Shown here: one piece after another, positions 19,585-29,854 of the stretch
Layout of the letters: every line of letters begins with the position of its first letter
Numbering within the stretch: the stretch's first letter is position 1
Source: Pseudogymnoascus destructans
Lineage: Eukaryota > Ascomycota > Leotiomycetes > Thelebolales > Thelebolaceae
DNA length: 64,000 bases
Reading direction: 5' to 3'
Assembly: GCF_001641265.1 (NCBI RefSeq)
Contig: NW_020167523.1
Location: 62,001 to 126,000, forward strand
The notes under the pieces: generated by a model
Told to the model about the DNA's origin: nothing
What the model saw: only the letters and a program-made list of their open reading frames with translations
The model's database searches: none
Program-made: the position numbers and the translations under genes

Positions 19585-21382
19585 ACAATCAATACTATAG
19601 TTATTACTATACAGTTACAATAACGCCATAAAAATGATGAAAGCAAATTAGTGCTAGCTATCCAAGCTATGCAAAGCGACCCAAATTTGCGCCTTCGAGT
19701 TGCAGCTAGGATCTATTCCGTAGACCACCGCAAGCTACGTCACCGTTTACAAGGCGTACCTTCACGACGCGATATCCAAGCCAACTTACGGAAATTAAGT
19801 AACCTAGAGGAATCAGTTCTTGTTCAGTATATACTTGACTTAGCTGCTAAAGGGTTCCCTCCTCAGTTGTCTATTGTTGAAGATATGGCAAATCGACTAC
19901 TTGCAACACGCGACGCGCCATGCGTCGGGTCACGTTGGGCTTCAAACTTTGTTAAGCGCCATGTAGAGCTCCGGACACGCTTCCATCAAAAATACGACTA
20001 CCCCAGGGCTAAGTGCAAAGATCCAGAAGTCATTCGTGGCTGGTTTGAGCTTGTATGGAACACAATTCTAAAGTATGGTATCAACAATGCAGATATCTAC
20101 AACTTTGATGAGACTGGGTTTATGATGGGCGTCATCTCAAGCGCAACGGTAGTAACGAGCTCAGATGGGTGGGCAAAGGCAAAAAAGGTGCAGCCTGGCA
20201 ATCGGGAATGGGTTACAGTAATCCAAGGTGTTAGTTCTCAAGGTTGGGCAGTGCCGCCATTTGTCATTGTGGCAGGTAAAAACCACCTTGCATCTTGGTA
20301 TGAGAATAGCGGATTTCCAGCAGATTGGGTAATCGCTGTTACTGCAAATGGCTGGACTACAAACGAGAGAGGTATGGATTGGATTCAGCATTTTGAGAAG
20401 CACACAAAGCCCCGGAGTGTTGGTGGTTATCGCTTGTTAGTCCTTGATGGTCATGAGAGCCACCACTCAGACAAGTTTGAGGAGTACTGCAAAGAACACA
20501 ACATTATTACGCTTTGTATGCCTGCTCACTCTTCCCATATACTCCAACCACTTGATGTTGGCTGTTTTGGCCCATTAAAGAGAGCTTACAGTCGGCAAAT
20601 TGAAGATATGATGCGGGCTCATATTATTCACATTACTAAGGATGACTTCTTTCCTGCCTTCCACGCTGCATTTAACATTGCAATGACAGAAAGCAATATT
20701 CAGGGAGGGTTCCGAGGTGCTGGGCTTCTTCCATTTAGCCCTGAGAGTGTAATATCTACACTTGACCTTAGGTTTAAGACGCCAACACCTCCAACCTCTC
20801 GCCCAAACACCGCTCAACCATGGGTTTCTCAGACACCAAATAACCCAACTGAAGCTGTATCACAGTCTACTTTCATTAAAAACCGAATTGCGCATCATCA
20901 AAATAGCTCTCCAACCTCAATCTATGCAGCTGTTGACCAGTTTACAAAGGGTGCATTGCAAATAATGCATCAATTAGCATTGTTAAAAGCAGAGAACCAA
21001 AACCTGCGACAGGCAAATGAAGTGCTAAGCAAGCGCCGGAGAGCTAAAAAAACACAACTACAGCAAGGAGGATCACTTAGTCAACAGGTAGCACAGGAGC
21101 TACAGGACGAGAGGGACATTGTGCAGCAAGTAGAGCAAGAAATAAGGGCAAGTAGTGGTCGGAAGCCAAGGGAAGAAACCCATGCACGTCGCTGTGGCAA
21201 GTGTGGTGAGACTGGACACAATGCGCGCACTTGTCAGATTGTAATAGACAGGTCTGAGGAAGAGGACTCCGAGTAGTTTTAATTAATTTATATTGTTGTG
21301 GTGGATTTATCACAATTCTTATGGGGTAGTCGCGATATTTTGGCACTTTCGCTTGTTTGGCACTTTCGTTATACATGCATGT
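19585..21382 (+). mobile_element. Pogo-type transposon, family 3, 5'-truncated copy (pogo-3a)
   Basis: The right end carries the family TIR, which reads on the minus strand ACATGCATGTATAACG followed by two copies of GAAAGTGCCAAA, with TA at 21383-21384. The same TIR occurs at 50583 and 62451. No matching left TIR was found before the transposase, so the left end is lost somewhere between 19580 and 19640; the start given is approximate. Confidence 0.75.
19651..21276 (+). pseudogene. Pogo-3 transposase, nearly full length, no ATG start
   Basis: An open frame of about 541 residues with the HTH region (RVAARIYSVDHRKLRHRL), the DDE core (NFDETGFMMG, then VLDGHESHHSDKF, then LQPLDVGCFGPLKRAY) and a zinc knuckle at the C-terminus (CGKCGETGHNARTC). 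In frame, the sequence upstream of 19651 (NDESKLVLAIQ) lacks an ATG before a TAA at 19621; ATGATG at 19634 is out of frame. It is thus a complete domain set without a visible start codon. An unusual start at GTG 19651 is possible but unlikely in a fungus. Confidence 0.85.
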
Positions 21383-21384
21383 TA

Positions 21385-22598
21385 TAGTATATAAATTTAA
21401 TACAATATTTTTTATGTAAATTATTTAACTCTGTTATATGTGTATTGGATTTTTTAACTCTAACAGTAGCCTCTTATGTGGGCTTCTATTTTATTACTAC
21501 TATTAATACTATTTCAGTATGTATATTATGTCAGAAGCGTCTTCCTATAGGAATACTTATTGGCTGTCAGAATATCACCTTCCGGAAATACTACTAGTAT
21601 CAGCTTAGCGTCAAAATATCATACCACTAAGCCCTTTTGTAGCCAAATTATTGGCTACGTAAGACAGTGTGGGTCACTCTATGACCCTTTTATATGATTA
21701 ATCCTATCCAATGGTCACGAAAAAAGGCCCAGCCCCCCTAAGGTATGTAACGTATACTTGGCTTTACCGATAATCCATACAGTGATCACGTGAGATCCTG
21801 TGACTATTACAACATATGCGCTATAGTATAGATTAGTCAGCATTCATGCTTCGTAAATTATTAAGTGAATTTGTGTGTAATTGACTGTCTAATCTAATCT
21901 GAATTTTCGGGTGGTGAAGTCACGATGAGATCATGTGACTAGAGTAGCATAGTACATGTTGTTGGACTCAAATTTTCTTCTGAAGCTATATAGTGATGCA
22001 GCTGATGCAGGAGCGACGGCGTTGTGTCGCCTAATCGGGGACATGGCAGTGAGAGGCTTATGTCTCAAGTAATTTGAAGAGTTGTAGTTAGATCAAGACA
22101 ATTGCAGGGGTGTCGCTGGCATTTTATAGAGACTAGTTCCTCTAAAAACGGCCATTCTGGTGTTCCAAGCTTGGTTTCCACCTCCAATGGACCATGCTGA
22201 GGGTCCGCCCATGCTGATGTGCCCAATATAGTATAGTGCCACGTGCACTCAATGGAACCCCACTTAATGTCAAGGATCAGATAAAGGATGGGCCACTTGA
22301 TCGTGTCCATCCTTTATCTGATGGCATCGATGGCCCGTCACCACCCGATGAACCTTCACGACCAGTGGTCTCAGTGAGCCCTCACCAGTTATACACTGAG
22401 TATCCTTGAAATTGTGAAATTGCAGCTGTTTCCCAGTTGGGAACGAGACTATTATTGTGATGTTACGTCATTATCGGTGAAGGTCATCGATTTCGCTCAT
22501 CGACTGCACAGATGGAGTGGTTCGCCATCCAGGCCTGGCTATCCAACAACAAATAACCAAACTGCAGCCATGTATCTCATATTATGAACTCTTCTCTT
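21385..22598. other. Spacer with a dispersed repeat and an inverted repeat
   Basis: No gene is supported. 21739-21813 is the reverse-strand match to 6368-6440. 22276-22322 holds a perfect 16-bp inverted repeat. A minus-strand frame at 22065-22310 has no recognisable content. Confidence 0.45.
22276..22322. repeat. Perfect 16-bp inverted repeat
   Basis: ATCAGATAAAGGATGG (22276-22291) and its exact reverse complement (22307-22322) are separated by 15 bp. It is isolated; no terminal duplication was seen. Function is unknown. Confidence 0.65.
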
Positions 22599-23051
22599 TC
22601 AGCTGATCAATACATTATGTGCAATGCACATGACGCTATTGAAGCCATTCCTTACCATCGCCGCCCTTCTCTCCAAGCCGACATATAAGCCGTTAAACAC
22701 ACCATCTGTCCTTTTGCGATACATTTCCCCATCTTCACCACGCCGGACTGACTCATGTAGGCCTTCAGCCCGTTCAATCTCCCCATCATCAAACCATACT
22801 CCGTCCTCATCTCTAAACAACCCATGTCCGAGGTTGTAGAGTCCATGTTCCAAATGTGCAGTCTCCAGTATGAAATCCGAAACTGGTACAAATACCATAT
22901 ACTTCGGATACTTGATCGGCCCCATAGTTGTGACGGATGAACTTGCATGAATTTTCAAATTCGGAAAGTAACCGGTGTGATCGTCTATACATGTGTTGGC
23001 ATCCACTGTTTGACACAATAGTGGTTGTGCGACGCATTTCACGCTCATCAC
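22599..23051 (-). CDS. Hypothetical protein, 150 aa
   Basis: A minus-strand frame from ATG 23051 with an even, protein-like composition and acidic, well-mixed residues, for example YPKYMVFVPVSDFILETAHL and LFRDEDGVWFDDGEIERA. I do not recognise a family. A Cys near the start and VDANTCIDDHTG could belong to a secreted protein, but no clear signal peptide is seen. It may be the last exon of a longer gene or a degraded one, since the neighbouring CFEM gene is broken. Confidence is low. Confidence 0.3.
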   Translation of the reverse strand: MMSVKCVAQPLLCQTVDANTCIDDHTGYFPNLKIHASSSVTTMGPIKYPKYMVFVPVSDFILETAHLEHGLYNLGHGLFRDEDGVWFDDGEIERAEGLHESVRRGEDGEMYRKRTDGVFNGLYVGLERRAAMVRNGFNSVMCIAHNVLIS

Positions 23052-23289
23052 GCAATGGGTAGGTGCAGCTATTGCAAAGTTAGCTCACACACTATACACA
23101 ATTCGATTCTCTTTTGAGACGAGGTCATGCCATTGAATTAGAGTCCTGGAGACAAATAGTATCCCTTTACCAGCACATACAAACCGCCCTCTCTAACTAC
23201 AACACGAATAGAACTTATATGACATGCCATGACCTAATGGGCCCCCGAAATTGCAACTGCTCCTTCCGCCACTTCACATTATCAGACGT

Positions 23290-24320
23290 TCAAAGCCACA
23301 CAAGACCAGCAACGACAGCAACAACAGCTACAAAGCCAGAGCTCTGCTTCACCATGACACCCGCAGCCTCAATGGCTGCGACAGCCTGACAGGGGTGGCG
23401 GATGGAACGTACATGGTGCCTGGAGAGTCAGGGGTAGTTGGGTAGATTGGCGTATCTGGGCCAGGTATGGTCGGAGCAGGCTCCTCTGATGTCTCTCCAG
23501 TTGGGACAGGGCCATCTGTCTCCTCGGGATACCAGGTGGTGGTAAGAGTCAGGGTCTGTGTGATCACCGGTAGCACAGGCGGTTTTGTTGTGGCAAAAGT
23601 GTGAGGCTAGGGTGGTTAACTTGGAGGTTGTCACCTGTGCTCAACGTAGTGGGCTCAACAGTAGTTGCGGTCTCTGTTGGCTCCTCAGTTGTCGCAGTCT
23701 TGGTTGGCTCTTCAGAGGTGGTAGCAGACTTGGTTGGCCTTGCAGAGGTGGTCGAGGTGCTAGGGCTGTCTCCAACATTGCATTTGCACCAGTTCTCGAG
23801 CAGCTTTAATACCTCCACTTTGGAATCGCAGGCCTTAGCAACACAATCCACCGAACCTGTAACAATCTGGTTGAGGGTCTCTGGCTTGCAGGCACACTCT
23901 GGATCGCCATATTCACATTGATTGTAAGCTTCGGCATTCAAACAATCTACGCCACAACTTGGGATCTCTTTCTGTTCGGCATCGCGGGTAGATGTTGTCT
24001 CCGTTGGCTGGGGGTCGGCACTTGTTGTGGGCTTGATATTTCCAAGCCCACACTTGCAGAAATTTTCAAGCGGCTCGAAGACCGACCCAGCCTCGCCCTT
24101 GCAAGAATCAGCAACGTAGTCAGCCGACTCTCGTCGACAATTTTAGCAAAGATCTCTGCAGAACAGCTGCATGCGAAGTATTTGGACTCGCAGTGTTTCC
24201 AGGCGACGTTGTTCAGGCAGGATGAGGAACAAGTTGGTACTTTGGCGCCCAAGGCAGAGCAATCCTTTGCTACGGTGAGGCCACAAAAGTGGCGAGAGCG
24301 ACAGGGAAGAGGAACTTCAT
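23290..24320 (-). pseudogene. Broken GPI-anchored protein with two CFEM domains
   Basis: Starting at the ATG 24320-24318 the minus strand encodes a signal peptide (MKFLFPVALATFVAS) and two CFEM domains. CFEM1 has PTC, SSC, KHC and FACSC before a further Cys and NFCKC; CFEM2 has IPSC, VDC, NQC, ECAC and KAC before NWCKC. A Thr/Ser/Pro-rich stalk follows, and a hydrophobic tail (SGFVAVVAVVAGLVWL, stop at 23290-23292) fits a GPI signal. CFEM proteins are fungal surface proteins, some of which bind haem. The frame breaks after the signal peptide (about 24272), in CFEM1 (about 24118), and twice in the stalk and tail. The left end of hAT-A lies 2 bp upstream of the ATG. Confidence 0.8.
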
Positions 24321-25185
24321 AGTAGTGATTCGGCATGATTCACCCCGAATCAGATTCGATTCATGATCTGATTCAGGCTATTTCTTGATGATTCGAATCA
24401 TGATTCAGCAAGTATTTGAATGATCTGAATACTTGCCAAGATGTCTAAGATGTCCAAGCATCTAGCCTTACTGTCATCCTCAATATATAGCTTTTTAGAT
24501 TGACATTTATGTTGAAGTGTATGATATCACTTGCAGCGGTAGTATAAGTCATCAAGTTGAGTTGAACAACAGTTCACTAGAATATGTGTTATATTGTTGT
24601 TTTGAGTGAAGCTATCTACAGAACTATTTGTGGGTGGTCCGCAACCCGATTCGGTTGGCGAGCCACACGCCCAACACGCCCAACCAATCAGTCTGAGCAA
24701 CCTCCTCCTTCAACAATTTAATACATTCAATCATTACAATTATCATCATTATGAGTGATTCCGAGTTGTCTGACGCCCCTGAGGATCTTGACGTCATGTT
24801 ATTTATGAAGATAACAGTAATGATGGCGTATTCTCATCGTCTTCACCATCATTACCACAAAGCAGTACCACAACACTACACCTACCAGTCACTCATTCTG
24901 CTCTGTTTACAAAGAATCTATATTCTCGTACTATCTTAAGAGGCTCTCCTAATAAGATGCAATATGCTTGTACACAAGAAGGCTGTTCATATATGCCTGA
25001 AGCTAAACCAGTATCGCAAAATACAACAAGCAATTTATGGAGACATATTGAGCTAAAGCATCCAACTATCTTTGAAGCGTCTTCAAAATCTGCTCGAAAA
25101 CTTTAGAATCAAGACAATATCGGCCCTCAGAACCGTGCATCTTTGTCTAGATTCTACAAGCCAAATCCTCATGGTACAACTCCAG

Positions 25186-25752
25186 TGTAACGCTGACTTC
25201 TAAACGATAGAAGATACAGAGGTTTCTTGCATAAGGTTGACTTGAAAGAGGAGGTAGGGGATTAAACACAAAGGCTTTCCAAGTAACATGTTACAGTATT
25301 GTAAAGAATACTATATTGAGTTGAGCATGAAGCTCCTATCTAAGGAAATACTATCTACTTATATAGTGGCGTCGTGCCCAAGTGTAAGGATGCCTCCGCA
25401 GTCGGGCAGGTTATGGTCACGTGGGAAGAGTTAGGGCAGGTTAGCCGAGTCAGACCCATTTCAGGTACTTAAGGGGATTGACCCAACGGGGTTCCTCATC
25501 ATCTTTTTTGTATCCTTCGTAGTAGACCTATAGGATAGCATCTGTTTAGCCTCCGACTCGTACTCTCATATGCTATTACTGTGAGCTGGGTGCCCTGTGT
25601 CCTTACACCAAGGGATATCCGTGGATAACATGGATAACATAATATCCATGATATCCAATGTTATCCATCACCTGATATTCTGTGGATCCCCATGGATAAC
25701 ATGGATAACATAATATCCAAGATATCCAATGTTATCCATGACATGACATTCC
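25186..25752 (-). repeat. Gypsy-type LTR, 5'-truncated copy, in hAT-A
   Basis: The plus strand starts TGTAACGCTGACTTC; on the minus strand this is the LTR 3' end ...CAGCGTTACA. The part up to 25378 is shared with 25753-25945 and 32373-32565 and contains a TATATAAG box on the minus strand. The rest holds two GGATAAC/GTTATCC-rich blocks (25621-25671 and 25691-25740). A solo LTR (25383-25607) splits it. Its outer TGTTACGG end is missing, unlike its neighbour. Confidence 0.65.
25383..25607 (+). repeat. Solo LTR, TGTAAGGA family, 225 bp
   Basis: Second copy of the family seen at 5176-5432, starting TGTAAGGATGCC and ending TCCTTACA, with a perfect CCAAG duplication at 25378-25382 and 25608-25612. 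It sits inside the Gypsy-type LTR at 25186-25752, so it inserted later. Confidence 0.9.
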
Positions 25753-26267
25753 TGTAATGCTGACTTCTAAACAATAGAAGACACAGAGGTTTCTTGCGTA
25801 AGGTTGACTTGACAGAGGAGGCAGGGGATTAGACACAAAGGCTTTCCAAGTAACAAGTTACAGTATTGTAAAGAATACTATATTGAGTTGAGCACGAAGC
25901 TCCTATCTAAGGAAATACTATCTACTTATATAGTGGCGTCGTGCCTCATGGGTAATCTGGATAGTTGGCGGATAGCTAGATATTCAGTATAGTTTGTGGA
26001 TAGCTGAACTCTCCAATATCCACTAGTTTCTGCAAGTATCCATTAGCCCTGTCACATGGCAGCCTACCCTGCTTCCCACTGTGACTCACACGTCACGTTA
26101 CTAGGCCCTGGCCCTGTAACCATGACATCATGTTACTGTAGCTGTAACAATTCCGTGGATCGCTGTGGATAACATGGATAACATAATATCCATGATATCC
26201 AATGTTATCCATCACGTGAGGTTGCAGCCGTAAGTGCTAGCCATAGCACTAGCACTTAGCCGTAACA
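25753..26267 (-). repeat. Gypsy-type LTR, complete, 515 bp
   Basis: On the minus strand it starts TGTTACGGCTAAGTGC and ends CAGCATTACA. A TATATAAG box (plus 25925-25933) separates a variable U3 from a conserved R-U5 of about 190 bp. The U3 contains one GGATAACATGGATAAC palindromic block (26165-26215). It directly abuts the truncated copy 25186-25752, suggesting collapse of an element or two insertions with loss of about 180 bp of hAT-A. Confidence 0.7.
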
Positions 26268-26754
26268 GGCAGCTACAACTAGAACTACAGAATCATATTT
26301 TAAAGCAGGTGGGCGATTATACTTACAACTGATGCTTGGAGTGCTATAAATGGAACAGATCATGCTGCTGTTACCGTACACTGGATATCAAAATATTGGG
26401 TCCAACATTCAAAAATCCTAGATACTTGAACCTATTCATTCTGGCTAATACCTAGCTCAGCAATTACTCTCAGTTACAGATGATTTCAAAATTACACATG
26501 GAGTCTTTACTATCACAAGAGACAATGCGTCAAATAATGCAGCAATGCTCAACCAATACGAACGAAGAGCAGCAGATGCTCCAACAACAACAAATCAGCC
26601 ATGGAGCTTTACTGTTAAAGATGGCGATGTATGATGTATGGCACATATTATAAATCTAGCTGTTCAAGCAGCTCTTATGACGATGAAAGCTGTACCATCA
26701 GAAGAGCTTGAGAGCTATCGAGTTCAAGAGGGTTTAGCTTATACTCAGATTAAT

Positions 26755-28586
26755 TGTAATGGTGGGTGCACCAGAGGTGAGAATCTAGCCACCCAAGGAA
26801 GGGATGATTTTACTAAGACAACACACTGTCTTAGGAAAAAGAGCCAAAGGGTCGTAGCTTAGACTATTCTACAACGCAGCAATCAGGTGTATGATGTAGT
26901 GGAATGGTTTAGACAAGTTGTAACAAATGTTGAGTCTGAGAACTCAGGGATATTCAGAGGTTAGCACCTCACTGACTTTTCAGAAACAAGGAGTAACAAG
27001 ATCAATGCTTGGAAGCTTGGAAAAGACGTGGAAGTAAGTGATAGTCAATTTACTGTATTGTCTGCTTGCCCTTTCTTAAGGAAAGGGCAATCCTATTTAT
27101 GCTAAAGTGTAATGGTGGGTGCACCAGATATGAGAATCTAGCCACCCAAGGAAGGGATGAATTTACTAAGACAACACACTGTCTTAGGAAACAGAGCCAA
27201 AGGGTTGTAGCTTAGACTATTCCACAACGCAGCAATCAGGTGTATGATGTGGTGAAGTGGTTTAGACAAGTTGCAACAAATGTTGAGTCTGAGAACTCAG
27301 GGGTAAGTCAGAGGTTAGCACCTCACTGACTTTTCAAAAACAGAGAATAACAAGATCAATGCTTGGAAGCTTGGAAAAGACGTAGAAGTATGTGCTAGTC
27401 GATTTACTGTATTGCCTGCTTGCCCTTTCTTAAGGAAAGGGCAATCCTATTTATGCCAAAGGAGTGTAGTTCTCTCATTTTCCATGACTTTCCATGACTA
27501 ACCAGGCTTGGTAAATGTATTAGAAATCAAGTGCAACCCACAACTAGCTTGCTAATCATGTAGTGAACGTAAGAGAATCCCATAGAACCATCTCTTGGGT
27601 TCCTAGCCTATAGGAAGTGAAAAGGAGGTCCAAGGTCAGAGTACCTATAGACAAATTATGTCATAACTTAACCAATCTTGTGGGTAACTAAGGAGCGATG
27701 ACGTGTAATGAATCAGAGAGGGTTGTAGAAGCTTCTAGAGCTATCGTTCATGTTCCTAGGCCTCTAGTTGGTAGAGATATGCCATGTGGTAGTATTGGCC
27801 CACCCCCTTAAGGAGGAGATTTTCTTAATAACTTGTTCAATGAGTGTCCAAATGATATGCCGTGATGTATGTAGCATAAACAGATGTAGTAGAAGAGTTT
27901 GCAGCAATCGTTGAGTAGTATTGCTTCTGTTGTTGGTGTGATAAGCCAAGATATGTATGGTGACTTGTAGGTTTGAGGAGGAGATTTCTAAGTTTGCTCT
28001 TGAGTTTGATAGCAAACTGAGTGCAACGAATGTCAGTATGACATAAAGGAGTGTAGTTCTCTCATTTTCCAAGACTTTCCATGACTAACCAGGCTTGGTA
28101 ACTGTAGTCGATGTAAGAGAATCCCATACCATCTCCTAGGTTTCTAGCCTATAGGAAGTGAAAGGAGGTCCAAGGTCAGAGTACCCCTATAGACAAATTA
28201 TGTCATAACTTAACCAATCTTGTGGGTAACTAAGGAGCGATGACGTGTAATGAATCATAGAGGTTTATAGAGCTATCGTTTATGTTTCTAGGCCTCTAGT
28301 TGATAGAGATATGTCATGTGTAGTATTAGCCCAGTAACTAAGGAGTGATGTCATGTAATGAATCATAGAGGGTTGTAGAGATATGCTATGTGGTCATATC
28401 GGCCCAGTAACTAAGGAGCAATGACGTGTAATGAATCATAGAGGTAGCAATCGTTGAGTAGTATTGCTCTTGTTGTTGGTGTGATAAGCCAAAATATGTA
28501 TAGTGACTTGTAGGTTTGAGGAGGAGATTTCTAAGTTTGCTCTTGAGTTTGATAGCAAACTGAGTGCAACAAATGTCAGTATGACA
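26755..28586 (-). repeat. 925-bp-family LTR in hAT-A (outer), split by another copy
   Basis: The outer LTR comprises 26755-27107 and 28049-28586 and is flanked by TTAAT (26750-26754 and 28587-28591). It is the reverse orientation of 3104-4028. A second copy of the same family (27108-28043) is inserted within it. The part after the inner copy carries three of the internal blocks of about 75 bp containing GTAATGAATCATAGAG. Confidence 0.9.
27108..28043 (-). repeat. 925-bp-family LTR nested in its own family (inner)
   Basis: It starts TGTAATGGTGGG and ends GTATGACA, with a perfect TAAAG duplication at 27103-27107 and 28044-28048. The insertion site is 6 bp before the conserved GGAGTGTAG of the host LTR. 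It contains only one of the internal blocks of about 75 bp. Confidence 0.92.
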
Positions 28587-29854
28587 TTAATGCTATCTAT
28601 TCCAAAAAAGAAGAAGTTGTTAACGCTTTAACAAAGCTCCGCAAGCACATCTATGTGTTTAGGAATCATCGAGGGTGGAAGGATAGTGTTCGTTCTCATG
28701 CTATAGCCACTGGAATCAAGCCTGTTACTCTTGCAATTGATATGCCAGTACGATGGAACTAAACACAAAATGCATTGTCAATGGAGGCGCCAATCACGGC
28801 GCTTTGTGCATCACAGACTCTTGATATAAGCATGCGTGATATCCAGATTTCTTCGAAAGAATGGGAATTACTTCATGCTCTTGCATAGTTCTTTGAGATT
28901 TTTAAGCGTATCTCAGAAAAGGTGCAAGCAGATTGGTATCCAACACTTAACTACTGTGTTCCATATTATCTACGGCTAATGGATAAAATTAAGAAGATTA
29001 AGAAGACTGTTAAGCATACATGTATCAACAAAGCTTGTACTGCTGCATTCAACAAATTAGACGACTATTTCTCACTTGCAACAAGCCAATGGTCAAGCCA
29101 TTCAACAGTTCCAACAATATGTGATCCTCGGTTTAATTTTAGTATATTTGACTTCTATTTGCCTGAAAGCTTTTAGAACACAAGCAAAGAACGAGCAAGA
29201 GCATAGTTTGCAGCTTGTTATAACAATTATAAAGCACGGGACAATGATATTCGAGCAGAGGAGAGGAAATGGATGCTATGTTTGATAACGAGGATGAGGA
29301 TATACCTCAAGAAGTGGACTCTGAGGATGAGATGTTTAAGCATCAAAAGCCTATACTTCAAGAGGTTGAATGGAGACGGTGGCTTAATGAGCTAGGAGTT
29401 GATAAGCCTGAGACTAATATCCTTAAATATTGGCAAGCAAAGCAGTATCAGTATCCAATAATTGCACAAATAGCTCGAGACTATTTAGCAATTCCAGCAA
29501 CATCAGCAGCATCAGAACGGGTCTTTAGCCAAGGAGCTGACATTGTCACAAAGAAAAGGAATAGACTATTGCCTTCAACAATTAGATATTTACTATGTCT
29601 ACGGGATTGGGGGATAATTGTCGACGATGAGGATGTCGAAGATGAGGATGTCGAAGATGCAAGTGAAGATATAGGTTAGGCATAGTTAAATATTTTCCAT
29701 AGTTTTCAATATTCTATACACTCTATTTAAGCCTCAAAGATTCGAATCATGAGTCGAATTAGATTCGAGTCATGATTCGGCGAATACCTCAAAAATATGA
29801 ATGAATCACCAAATCGCCGAATCGTATTCGGGAGGTGATTCGCCGAACACTGTA

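Larger units (their letters stand above)
24751..29679 (+). pseudogene. hAT-A transposase with BED zinc finger, fragmented
   Basis: The ATG at 24751 starts MSDSELSDAPEDLD, parallel to the hAT-C start. A BED finger follows at about 24960-25060 (CTQEGCSYMPE, then NLWRHIELKHP). LTR insertion removed or displaced about 60 codons relative to hAT-C; the frame resumes at 26268 with QLQLELQNHI and TTDAWSA. The catalytic DNASNN block lies near 26530 (TRDNASNNAA). After the second insertion the frame resumes at 28587 (LRKHIYVFRNHRGWKD) and ends with the hAT dimerisation domain at 29269-29679 (AIPATSAASERVFSQGADI). Many stops and frame changes; inactive. Confidence 0.85.
24323..29852 (+). mobile_element. 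hAT transposon relic (hAT-A) with nested LTR insertions
   Basis: The left end TAGTGATTCGGC...GATTCACC and right end GGTGATTCGCCGAACACTG are degenerate inverted repeats related to the CAGTGTTCGGC ends of hAT-C. The interior encodes a BED finger and a hAT transposase similar to hAT-C throughout. Insertions are: LTR material at 25186-26267, and an LTR with a second LTR inside at 26755-28586. The 8-mers outside the ends (CTTCATAG and TAGCCAAT) do not match, so a duplication is not confirmed. Confidence 0.8.

Noticed and set aside
23349..23634. Separate small Thr/Pro-rich ORFs
   Set aside because: They are pieces of the stalk and tail of the frame-broken CFEM gene, not independent genes.
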